A stretch of DNA of 64,000 nucleotides, taken from CAYRGC01 sp964423795. GTDB lineage: Bacteria > Patescibacteriota > Gracilibacteria > Peribacterales > Peribacteraceae. Shown in pieces: positions 23,891-31,325 of this stretch. The DNA lies in the NCBI GenBank assembly GCA_964423795.1, contig CAYRGC010000003.1, positions 13,676-77,675 of the forward strand, given 5' to 3'. The position numbers were made by a program, and so were the translations under genes. The notes beneath the pieces are model-generated. The model was not told the origin of the DNA. It saw only the letters and a list, made by a program, of their open reading frames with translations, and ran no database searches. Numbering within the stretch: position 1 is the stretch's first letter; every line of letters starts with the position of its first letter.

Positions 23891-25122
23891 GCGCGCCCAT
23901 CCACCACACGTTCGCCCCGCTCGGGGATACCCGTCAGCGTCGCCTGGCGCTGCGCCTTTCCTATGTGCCCTGGCGCTACCGCCGCGGGCCGGCGGCGCAG
24001 CGCCTGCGCGCGCACGTGGAAGACCTGCTCGGCGGAAAGGCCTGCCTGTTTTCGACGGGCCGCGAGGCCCTTCTCGCGTTCCTGCGGACCCGCGGTTGGG
24101 CCCCCGGAGACGAGGTGATCGTCCAGGGATACACCTGCGCCGTGGTGCCGAACGCCGTCGCGGCCGCGGGCCTCACGCCCGTGTACGCCGACGTCGATGC
24201 CGCCAGCCTCTCGCTTTCGGTGGAAGACACGGAGCGGCGCGTGACTCCAAAAACGCGGGCGATCCTCTGCCAGCACACCTTCGGCATCCCCGCCCCGCTC
24301 GCGGCGCTTCGGGCGCTCTGTGACCGAAAGGGGCTGCTGCTCATCGAGGATTGCGCGCATGTGCTGCCCGACGCCAAGGGGCCGGAGGGCGTGGGACGCA
24401 CCGGAGACGCCGTGCTCCTCAGCTTCGGCCGGGACAAAGCCGTCTCAGGCGTCACCGGCGGCGCGATCGTCACCCGGCGCCTGCTCGATCCCGCACGGAT
24501 CCGCGCGGAGGAAGACGCGGCGGCGGATCTTTCCTGGTGGACCGTCGCGCGACTGTTGGAGTATCCGCAGATCTACGCGTTCGCCCGCCCGCTCTACGGC
24601 TCGGGCCTCGGGAAAGCCGTCCTCAAGGCGGCGGCGCTCTTGCGCTTGCTGCTGCCCATCCTGACCGCGGCCGAGAAGCGCGGAACCATGCGGACGACGC
24701 TCCGCCGGATGCCGGACGCGTGCGCGGCGCTCGCCCTCGAGCAACTGCGGCGCCTCGGCGCCTTGAACGGCCAGCGGCGCGTGCTCACGGCGTTCTACCT
24801 GCGCGAGGCGCAGGCACGGGGCTGGACGATCGATGCCTGCCTTTCGCCCGATCTTCCGCTCCAGAAATTCCCCCTGTTCACGCGCTCTGCGGAGACGATC
24901 CGTGCCTCGCTGCGTCGCCAGAACATCCACCTGCACGACGGCTGGACCGGCTGCGTCATCTGCCCCTCGACGGTCTGCCCGTCCGATCTCGGCTACCGCG
25001 ACGGCGAGGATCCCGTGGCGGAGGAGGCGGGCTCCCGGATCCTCTGTCTGCCCACGCATCCGACCATGACGGTGTTCCAGGCGAAGAGACTCGTCGAAGC
25101 CCTCGATCCCCTGCTCCCCTGA
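23887..25122 (+). CDS. DegT/DnrJ/EryC1-family PLP aminotransferase
   Basis: A 411-residue fold-type I PLP enzyme. The phosphate-binding region is FSTGREALLAFL near residue 57, the cofactor aspartate is in LLIEDCAHVL near residue 157, and the Schiff-base lysine is in SFGRDKAVSG near residue 185. DegT enzymes aminate nucleotide-linked keto-sugars for surface polysaccharides. The GTG start overlaps the murF stop (GTGA), so the two are translationally coupled. Its position between a Mur ligase and a FemAB protein suggests a cell-wall role. Confidence 0.85.
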   Translation: MSAPIHHTFAPLGDTRQRRLALRLSYVPWRYRRGPAAQRLRAHVEDLLGGKACLFSTGREALLAFLRTRGWAPGDEVIVQGYTCAVVPNAVAAAGLTPVYADVDAASLSLSVEDTERRVTPKTRAILCQHTFGIPAPLAALRALCDRKGLLLIEDCAHVLPDAKGPEGVGRTGDAVLLSFGRDKAVSGVTGGAIVTRRLLDPARIRAEEDAAADLSWWTVARLLEYPQIYAFARPLYGSGLGKAVLKAAALLRLLLPILTAAEKRGTMRTTLRRMPDACAALALEQLRRLGALNGQRRVLTAFYLREAQARGWTIDACLSPDLPLQKFPLFTRSAETIRASLRRQNIHLHDGWTGCVICPSTVCPSDLGYRDGEDPVAEEAGSRILCLPTHPTMTVFQAKRLVEALDPLLP

Positions 25123-25125
25123 CGG

Positions 25126-25131
25126 TACGAT
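25126..25131 (+). promoter_or_regulatory. -10 box deciding the femAB-like start
   Basis: TACGAT overlaps the ATG at 25130 and ends 7 nt before the ATG at 25139. The latter is therefore the likely leaderless start, though read-through from murF-degT is also likely. Confidence 0.5.
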
Positions 25132-25138
25132 GACGCCG

Positions 25139-26251
25139 ATGATCACGGTCAACGAAGCCCGCGACTCCGGAGCGTGGGACGGCTTCCTCTCGAGCGGACG
25201 ATACCGCCCCTTCCTGCAGAGCTGGACGATGGGCGAGGTCTACGCCGATATCGGCCAGGTTGCCGTACGGCTGGAGATCCGCCGGGACGGCGCGCTCGTC
25301 GGGATCTGCTTCGGGCACGTCGTGCCCGCGCGGCGCGGACGCCATTTGAGCATCCCCTACGGCCCGGTGTTCCGTGACGACCTCGAGGGAGCGGCGCTCC
25401 AGGAGATACTGCCGGAATTCCTGAAGGCCCTGCGCGCGGCGGCAAAGGCCCACCGCTGCTCGTTCATCCGCATGAGCCCCTTCGTGCCCGCCGAGAAAGG
25501 CGCGGCCTTCGTACAGGCGCTCAGGACCGCGGGGGCGACCGTCGTCCCCTCCCCGCTCCATCTCCTCGCCGAGCACCTCTGGTACCTGCCGCTGCGCTCG
25601 CCCGATCCCTGGACGGCGGACGCCGTCTCCTCTCCCCGGACGGCCGACGAGATCCTGATGCAACTGCGCAAGACCACCCGTAACCTCGTCCGCCGCGCGG
25701 AGAAGGACGGCGTGACGATCGAGGCGTCGCCCGATCCGGTCGCCGACCTCAAGCACTTCATCGCCCTGCACGACGAAACGCGGAGGAGGCACGGGTTCAC
25801 TCCCTACACCGATGCCTTCTTTTCGGCTCAGGTTCAACGTTTCGCAAAAAATGGAATGTGCACCTTGTACCTGGCTCGCTACCAGGGCCAGGTGATCGCA
25901 AGCGCGATCCACATGCACGCCTTCGGCGAGACGAGCTACCACCACGGCGCCTCCGCGGACGCCTTCAAGAAGATCCCGGCGAGCTACCTGCTGCAGTGGA
26001 AGGCCGTCGAGGACGCGCTCCGGCGCGGCGACCGCGTTTACAACTTCTGGGGCATCGCGCCGACGACCACCGACGCCGACGGCACGCTCCGCGCCGAGAA
26101 GGGGCATCCCTTCGCCGGCGTGACGCTCTTCAAGACGGGTTTCGGCGGCGCGTGCCTGCCCCTTCTCCACTGCATCGATCTCCCGCTCGCGCCGTCCTAC
26201 CGCGTCACGCGCCTCTTCGAGATCGCACGCAAGTGGAAACGGGGATTCTGA
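25139..26251 (+). CDS. FemAB-family (GNAT-like) peptidyltransferase
   Basis: A 370-residue protein with tandem GNAT-like halves. Typical FemAB segments are PFLQSWTMGEVYADIGQVA near residue 23, the LRKTTRNLVRRAEKDGV helix near residue 175, LYLARYQGQVIASAIHMHAF, SYHHGASADAFKKIPASYLL, and VYNFWGIAPT near residue 300. FemX/FemA enzymes add amino acids from aminoacyl-tRNA to lipid II or UDP-MurNAc-pentapeptide to form the interpeptide bridge. With the membrane MurF and the aminotransferase just upstream it makes a compact cell-wall cluster. Confidence 0.88.
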   Translation: MITVNEARDSGAWDGFLSSGRYRPFLQSWTMGEVYADIGQVAVRLEIRRDGALVGICFGHVVPARRGRHLSIPYGPVFRDDLEGAALQEILPEFLKALRAAAKAHRCSFIRMSPFVPAEKGAAFVQALRTAGATVVPSPLHLLAEHLWYLPLRSPDPWTADAVSSPRTADEILMQLRKTTRNLVRRAEKDGVTIEASPDPVADLKHFIALHDETRRRHGFTPYTDAFFSAQVQRFAKNGMCTLYLARYQGQVIASAIHMHAFGETSYHHGASADAFKKIPASYLLQWKAVEDALRRGDRVYNFWGIAPTTTDADGTLRAEKGHPFAGVTLFKTGFGGACLPLLHCIDLPLAPSYRVTRLFEIARKWKRGF

Positions 26252-26349
26252 TGAATTTCTAGCAATCAGGAGGTCAACGGCGTGAAAGCTTTCGTACTAC
26301 GAACTACAAACTAAAAACTACCAACTATCCGAGGTGCTATCCTCTCCCC

Positions 26350-26676
26350 ATGCCCCGCATCGAAGACGTTCCCGCGAAACCCAAGGCGACCGTGACCGCC
26401 GCCGAGGACATGACCGAAACCCTCCATCGCATCCTCGAGAATCTCGAGCGCATGGATAAACGAGACCGCCTGCGGACATGGGGCGGCTTCGTGCGTTCGC
26501 TCTTGAGCATCATCCCGCTGGTGATTTTCCTCGCAAGCACCTGGTATCTCTACAGAAACATGGACGAGATCCTCACGAAGATCACGAAGCAGGCCGCCCA
26601 GAGCGCCGCGGAGTACTCCAAGAATTCGTCCAAGGAGTTCCTCGACAGCATCAAGGGGATGATTCCGAAGAACTAG
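26350..26676 (+). CDS. small single-pass membrane protein
   Basis: A 108-residue protein with an amphipathic helix (ETLHRILENLERMDKRDRLR), one membrane helix near residues 50-70 (LLSIIPLVIFLASTWYLY), then a polar helix with SAAEYSKNSSKEFLDSIKGM. Unknown function. TATCCT at 26338-26343 ends 6 nt before the ATG (leaderless). Convergent with the SH3-NodB gene. Confidence 0.65.
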   Translation: MPRIEDVPAKPKATVTAAEDMTETLHRILENLERMDKRDRLRTWGGFVRSLLSIIPLVIFLASTWYLYRNMDEILTKITKQAAQSAAEYSKNSSKEFLDSIKGMIPKN

Positions 26677-26749
26677 AGGAGCGCGAGTGGCGGGTTTCGA
26701 GCCATGGCTTTGTCTCGAGCACAGTCGAGACCCAAGCACCCCGCGCTGT

Positions 26750-26778
26750 ACCTCAGAACCTCAGAACCTCCGAACCTC
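26750..26778. repeat. short tandem repeat of the acctcaga type
   Basis: Three to four units (acctcaga, acctcaga, acctccga, acctc) directly after the stop side of the convergent pair 26350/26782. The same unit makes the large inverted repeat at 56201-56260. Confidence 0.5.
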
Positions 26779-26781
26779 ATT

Positions 26782-28269
26782 TCATTTCACCCATTTCAGC
26801 ACGTCGTCCGCGGTCATCGATCCCGTCACGGCGTAGCTTGGCAGGCGGAGGAGCTCGTCGCGCATGAAGGAGCTGTCCGGCACCGCTCCGACGCCGAAGA
26901 GGTATCCCGCGTCGGCGGCGGCCGTGGAGACGCGTTCGTTCACGCCTCCCTGGGGATACAGCACCGCCACGACGGATCGGTTCATGAGGTCCTCGAGAAG
27001 CTTCTTGCTCTGCGCCAATTCGAGCTGCACCTGCGAATTCGTGAGTCCGCGGAGGTCGTCCCCCGTGTGTCCGGTGGCTTCCAGATCGAAGCCGTTGGCC
27101 TGCAGCGTCGCGATGATCTTCTGGCTGATGCCCGAGAGTCCCACGTGGCGCGATTCGATGAAGAACGTGGCGGGGACGTTCGCTCCGTACAGCGCGTCGG
27201 AGAGCTGGCGGATGTTTTGGGGCGTGATGCCCGCGACGGCGATCACGACGCTTTTGGGCGGCAGGCGCACGTCGCGCACCTCCTGGGTCAGCAGAAGCTC
27301 CTGGAAGACCCGCAGCGTCGTGAGCGTGGCGCCGGCCTCGCGCAGTTTCTTGGCGTGGGCCACGAGCGTCTCGATGGCGCCAGGCTCGCTCGCGTCGTAG
27401 CGCAGGATCGGCAACTGGAACGTTTCCTGTCGGACGATGAATTGCGGCGAGAACGGCTTGAGGAACTGCGTGGAGACGTATCCGTCCATGCCGTTATACG
27501 ACACGTGCGCCCACTCCCCGTTCACGCCCAAGGGCTTCACCATGGTTTGCCCCGGGATTTCTCCCAATTTGTCGCTCTTGGCGTCCGCGGTCTTGCGGAC
27601 GTTCACGAACGCGTAATCGACGAAATACATGCCCTCCGTGGCCTTCTTATCCTGCGCCAGCTGCGTATCCGTCGTCATGCGGGCGATGTAGCGGGTCGAG
27701 ACGAATCCCTCCTGTCCGGACGCCAGCTTCACTTTGGCCCACGCGCCGTTGACGAACTCCACGAGCGTCATACGCTCCCCCATCGTGAGGCGCGCGACGC
27801 TGGAGGCGCTCGAGGCGGGCGCCGAGCGCACGTTCACGAATTCGTTGTTCACGCGGTAGACGTTCGCCGCCTCGGCCGTGGAGGGCGTGCGGATCGCATC
27901 GTACTTCTTGCGCGTCTCCGGATCGATCGCCGCCACGGCGCTTCCCGACGCCGTGCCCGCGGAAATATCGAGTTTCGGCAGGCTGGCCGCCGTGCCCGCG
28001 TCCTGCGACGAGGCGCCTCCCATCAGGCTGCCCGTCGAGGTGTCGTCGAGGGTATTGAGCTTCTCCACGTCCGACGCGGTGAAGCTGTCGTTCAGATCCG
28101 CGCTGTCCGGCCCCTTCACTTCCACCGAGCTGCAGCCCGCGAAGAGAATGCCGAACGAGGCGATCAGCAGGAACGCCACGACGGGGCTGAAGGCGGAGAA
28201 TCCCGATCGGGAGCGCGTGCGCGAGCGGGTGCGGGTGCGCGTCACGCGGCGGGTGCGGTACCGGTTCAT
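26782..28269 (-). CDS. lipoprotein with two SH3b domains and a degenerate NodB domain
   Basis: A 495-residue protein: an Arg/Thr-repeat cytoplasmic start, a hydrophobic segment ending in a lipobox (FLLIASFGILFAGCSS), a Ser/Asp-rich linker, two bacterial SH3 domains (EFVNVRSAPASSASSVARL near residue 143 and FVNVRKTADAKSDKLGEI near residue 218), then a polysaccharide-deacetylase fold. In that fold the catalytic FDDG is replaced by AVAGIT, YH by YD (PILRYDASEP), and the H-x3-H site reads GHTGDD. It is therefore likely a binding pseudoenzyme for peptidoglycan or chitin-like glycans. Confidence 0.82.
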   Translation of the reverse strand: MNRYRTRRVTRTRTRSRTRSRSGFSAFSPVVAFLLIASFGILFAGCSSVEVKGPDSADLNDSFTASDVEKLNTLDDTSTGSLMGGASSQDAGTAASLPKLDISAGTASGSAVAAIDPETRKKYDAIRTPSTAEAANVYRVNNEFVNVRSAPASSASSVARLTMGERMTLVEFVNGAWAKVKLASGQEGFVSTRYIARMTTDTQLAQDKKATEGMYFVDYAFVNVRKTADAKSDKLGEIPGQTMVKPLGVNGEWAHVSYNGMDGYVSTQFLKPFSPQFIVRQETFQLPILRYDASEPGAIETLVAHAKKLREAGATLTTLRVFQELLLTQEVRDVRLPPKSVVIAVAGITPQNIRQLSDALYGANVPATFFIESRHVGLSGISQKIIATLQANGFDLEATGHTGDDLRGLTNSQVQLELAQSKKLLEDLMNRSVVAVLYPQGGVNERVSTAAADAGYLFGVGAVPDSSFMRDELLRLPSYAVTGSMTADDVLKWVK

Positions 28270-28300
28270 GGGAAGAAGGTGAAAAAAGATGGGAAACGGC

Positions 28301-30004
28301 TCACATGCGTTCGGGAACGCGGAGCGTGAGCAGCTCCGCGCCGCAGCGAAGAATGTCGGCGGTGGCCCCGGTGAGAGCCAACCGTAGGTCGCGCGTGGCC
28401 CCCTCGGCCTTGAGGATGGGCTCTGCGTTGTAAAAGGCGTTGTAGTCCTGCGCCAGCTGGTACAGATAGGTGGAGAGGATGTGCGGCATGTGGCTCTCGC
28501 GAGCCTCTTCGAGCGCCTTCGGGAACCCCAGCATCTTCTTTATGAGCGCGCGGTCGCCGGCGGAGAGCTCCACGTGCTCCCGGGGCAGCGCGGGCGCCTG
28601 CGCGTCGGCCTTGCGCAGGACCGAGCGCGCCCGGGCGTGCGTGTACTGCAGGTACGGCGCGCTGTTGCCCTCGAAACTGAGCATCTTGTCCCAGTCGAAA
28701 ACGATATCGAGCTTGCGGTTCTGACTGAGGATCCCGTACACGAGCGCGCCGACGCCCATCATTTCCGCGAGATCAGCCGGATCATCGGTCTGAATGCTCT
28801 CGCCGCGCTCCTTGATGATCGCATCGGCGCGGGACACCGCTTCGTCCAACACTTCCTCGAGACGAAGCACCGTACCTTTGCGCGTGCTCATCGATGCGTC
28901 GGCGAAACGCATCCGGCCGTACGATAGGTGCTCGAACTCCGGCATATCCCACTGGAGGAGATGGCAGGTAGCTTCCAACTGCTTGAAATGGAGTGTTTGT
29001 GCCACATCGACCACGTAGTACAACGCGGACGGCTTGTAGGTATCCAGGCGATACCGAACCATCGCCAGATCACGCGTCGCGTAGAGCGTGGCCCCGTCCT
29101 TCTTCTGCAACAGTAGGGGCGGCATCTTGCTCTCTTCCGGGAACTCGACGATGAGCGCGCCCTCCTTCCCCTCCGTCATCACCTTTTTCTTTTTTGCTTC
29201 AGCGAGCACCGGTGCCATCTTGTCCTGATAGAAACTCTCCCCAGTCACGACATCGAGCGTGATCGAGAGTCTCTTGTAGAGCTTCTCAAGATCCTTGTAC
29301 GTGATCTCCACCACCTCCTTCCAGAACGCGAGGAGTTTCTTGTCGCCGGCTTCGATCTTGGCAAAGACGGCACGCGCTTCATCTTCGAGCGCGGCATTCT
29401 TCTCGGCTTCCTGGTGGAATTTCACGTACAGTTTGAGCAAATCCTCCACCGAATGCTCGGCGATCGGCTTCTCGCCGCCCCATGTGTGATAGGCGACGGC
29501 AAGCTTCCCGAATTGCGTTCCCCAATCACCCGGGTAACTCCATCCAATGACGTTGTCGCCGTTATGCCTGTACAGGTTCACGATCGCCTGACCGAGCGAG
29601 TGCGCCATAATGTGATGGACCCCAAGGGGTTTGGCGATGTTCGGCCCGCAGTAATCGACGATGATCGGAGCATCCTTCTTCCTCGTCTTTCTGGGATTCG
29701 TCAGCCCATGCGCCTGGGTCGCCGCCTCGAAGAGCGCCTGCGGCTTCAGCCAGACGTTCACGTATCCCGCACCCGCCACTTCCGCCTTCTCGATGAGATC
29801 GGATTCCTTCGCGAGCGACTCGGCGACCACCTTCGCGATCTCGGCCGGCTTCTTCCCGATCGCCTTCGCGTTCGCGAGCGCGGCGTTGGTCGCGAGGTCG
29901 CCGTGCGTCTCGTCTTTCGGGAATTGCCACTGCACGTCTACCCCCTCCACTCCGAATTCCTTTCGGAGGATCTGGGAAGCCCGTTCTGAGAGGCGGGAGA
30001 ACAT
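28301..30004 (-). CDS. argS: arginyl-tRNA synthetase
   Basis: A 567-residue class I synthetase. The N-terminal ADD1-type domain is followed by the HIGH-equivalent GPNIAKPLGVHH near residue 120, the YPGDWGTQFG loop, and the MSTRKGTVL that replaces KMSKS in ArgRS. The C-terminal helical anticodon domain ends with LLTLRVPERM. The ATG at 30004 (MFSRLSERASQILR) is used because it matches the family N-terminus. The open frame upstream to 30235 is not conserved in type and contains a long hairpin. GC is slightly lower than in adjacent genes. Confidence 0.95.
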   Translation of the reverse strand: MFSRLSERASQILRKEFGVEGVDVQWQFPKDETHGDLATNAALANAKAIGKKPAEIAKVVAESLAKESDLIEKAEVAGAGYVNVWLKPQALFEAATQAHGLTNPRKTRKKDAPIIVDYCGPNIAKPLGVHHIMAHSLGQAIVNLYRHNGDNVIGWSYPGDWGTQFGKLAVAYHTWGGEKPIAEHSVEDLLKLYVKFHQEAEKNAALEDEARAVFAKIEAGDKKLLAFWKEVVEITYKDLEKLYKRLSITLDVVTGESFYQDKMAPVLAEAKKKKVMTEGKEGALIVEFPEESKMPPLLLQKKDGATLYATRDLAMVRYRLDTYKPSALYYVVDVAQTLHFKQLEATCHLLQWDMPEFEHLSYGRMRFADASMSTRKGTVLRLEEVLDEAVSRADAIIKERGESIQTDDPADLAEMMGVGALVYGILSQNRKLDIVFDWDKMLSFEGNSAPYLQYTHARARSVLRKADAQAPALPREHVELSAGDRALIKKMLGFPKALEEARESHMPHILSTYLYQLAQDYNAFYNAEPILKAEGATRDLRLALTGATADILRCGAELLTLRVPERM

Positions 30005-30105
30005 CAACAGAGAGAAGCCCCCTGAGCAATTCAGCTGCTCAAGAGAATGCGCAGAATGTAGCAGTTCCTTGAGGGCCATCCAGGTGAAAACAAAATTTGA
30101 TCTTG

Positions 30106-30146
30106 CACACAGAATGTCCTCAGTACGTGAGCACATTTTGTGTGCA
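30106..30146. promoter_or_regulatory. long inverted repeat upstream of argS
   Basis: GCACACAGAATGT and ACATTTTGTGTGC pair with one mismatch, and the stem continues with CTCA/TGAG around a 5-nt loop. It lies 100-140 nt before the argS start in a stretch of about 340 bp (30005-30344) that holds no gene I can support. It could be a structured leader or an operator. No T-box sequence is present. Confidence 0.4.
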
Positions 30147-30333
30147 CATTCGTTCACCTGTACGACTCGGATGAAACTTCTGTTCTCGTGTCGAAAGCCG
30201 GTCAAAAAAGCGAAGGAGTCATTTTCTGCATACATTTTCTATACTGATGAAGGATCGGTACGGAATAGGCATGATTTCTTGGCTTATTGGAAAGGAAAAC
30301 ACTATAATTGATATATTACTATAATTATGGTAT

Positions 30334-30339
30334 TATAAT
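30334..30339 (+). promoter_or_regulatory. -10 box of the T4SS-linked lipoprotein gene
   Basis: A consensus TATAAT inside an extremely AT-rich 45-bp tract, ending 5 nt before ATG 30345. The predicted transcript is leaderless. Confidence 0.6.
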
Positions 30340-30344
30340 ATTAT

Positions 30345-31187
30345 ATGGCGAAGGTCTCCGCTTCCTCGCCGGCGCGCTTCCTCCTCGGATTCACCCTGCT
30401 TCTTGCGGGCTGCCTTGGCGGATCGAAAGAGAACCTGCCGAACGTCGTCGTCACCGGAGCGAAGGATGCCGCGGTGAACGTCGCGAATTTCGTCGGAACG
30501 CGCTCGCTCTCGTACCGGCCCACGGCGCTCATCGGCGTCTACACGAGCATGTACTACGCGGACGGCCGCTATCTGCCGGTCCTTTCCGCCCGCTCCGGCG
30601 TGATGGCGCAGATGCAGCTGCATGCCAAGCCCACCGACGAGAGTCTCGAGAACACGTACGCCCTCCTGGAGGAATTCGGCACGATCCTGCAGATCGATAT
30701 CCCCGATCTGCTGGACCGGAGCCCGGATCGCGCGACGACGCTCACGGAATATCAGCAAGGGTTAGCCAATATCACGACGCGTGCCGAACGCCGACAGACC
30801 GAAGTGAACGACTACATCGCCACGCTCCGGACGAAGCAGCGCGACTCGAAGAGCCAGCTCAACGACGAGAACCGCGCGGCCCGCAAGGCGCTCGATGCGG
30901 GCGATTTCACGGGCGCCTCCGAGCATCAGAAGGCGATGAGCGACCTGCAGCTCGAGATCTCGAAGAACGACGCCGAGCAGAAGCAGTTCACCGAGCTCGA
31001 CCGCTACTTCGATAAGTTGGTTCCGATCGCCCACGCGCGGGCCCAGGCCATCGAACAGAACCGCGAGGTGCTCGTCGCGGGGCTCAAGGCCGTCGACGTC
31101 CCAGGGGCGCAGGGCGTGGGAGCCATCCAGCCCGGATCGGGCACCCGCCGCAACACCACCACGAACAGTCCCTTCGGCACGCTCTGA
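30345..31187 (+). CDS. lipoprotein with coiled coil, upstream of VirB4
   Basis: A 280-residue protein with a lipobox (FTLLLAGCLGG, cysteine near residue 23), a compact N-terminal domain, and a long charged helix (QRDSKSQLNDENRAARKALD through QLEISKNDAEQKQF) that should form a coiled coil. It ends in a Gly/Thr/Asn-rich tail. No family is assigned. It lies 139 bp upstream of the VirB4 gene, so it may belong to the same envelope-spanning machine, but that is inference. Confidence 0.65.
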   Translation: MAKVSASSPARFLLGFTLLLAGCLGGSKENLPNVVVTGAKDAAVNVANFVGTRSLSYRPTALIGVYTSMYYADGRYLPVLSARSGVMAQMQLHAKPTDESLENTYALLEEFGTILQIDIPDLLDRSPDRATTLTEYQQGLANITTRAERRQTEVNDYIATLRTKQRDSKSQLNDENRAARKALDAGDFTGASEHQKAMSDLQLEISKNDAEQKQFTELDRYFDKLVPIAHARAQAIEQNREVLVAGLKAVDVPGAQGVGAIQPGSGTRRNTTTNSPFGTL

Positions 31188-31272
31188 GCGGATCCGGAGA
31201 ATCGTTGTTTTAGGCATGTTCTTGGAGGGTAAGGCCCCTGTACGGGTGCGGACGTCCGAGGCCGTTCCCGCA

Positions 31273-31301
31273 TTGTGGAAGGACGCGTTTTTTGCTATAC
31301 T
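31273..31301 (+). promoter_or_regulatory. promoter of the VirB4 gene
   Basis: TTGTGG at 31273-31278, a 17-nt spacer and TATACT at 31296-31301 (extended by GC). The predicted +1 is 31308, an in-frame ATT codon. The first standard start codon is GTG at 31326. Confidence 0.65.
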
Positions 31302-31325
31302 AAGAGGATTTCTCGTATTCGCGTC

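Noticed and set aside
30004..30235. N-terminal extension of argS, and a T-box leader
   Set aside because: The extension does not match the ArgRS family N-terminus and contains a long hairpin. No T-box sequence (TGGnACCGCG) or specifier-like stem is visible.
30247..30324. A 25-residue frame downstream of a TATACT box
   Set aside because: The spacing does not fit the leaderless pattern (the ATG is 1 nt after the box), and no coding signature is seen.
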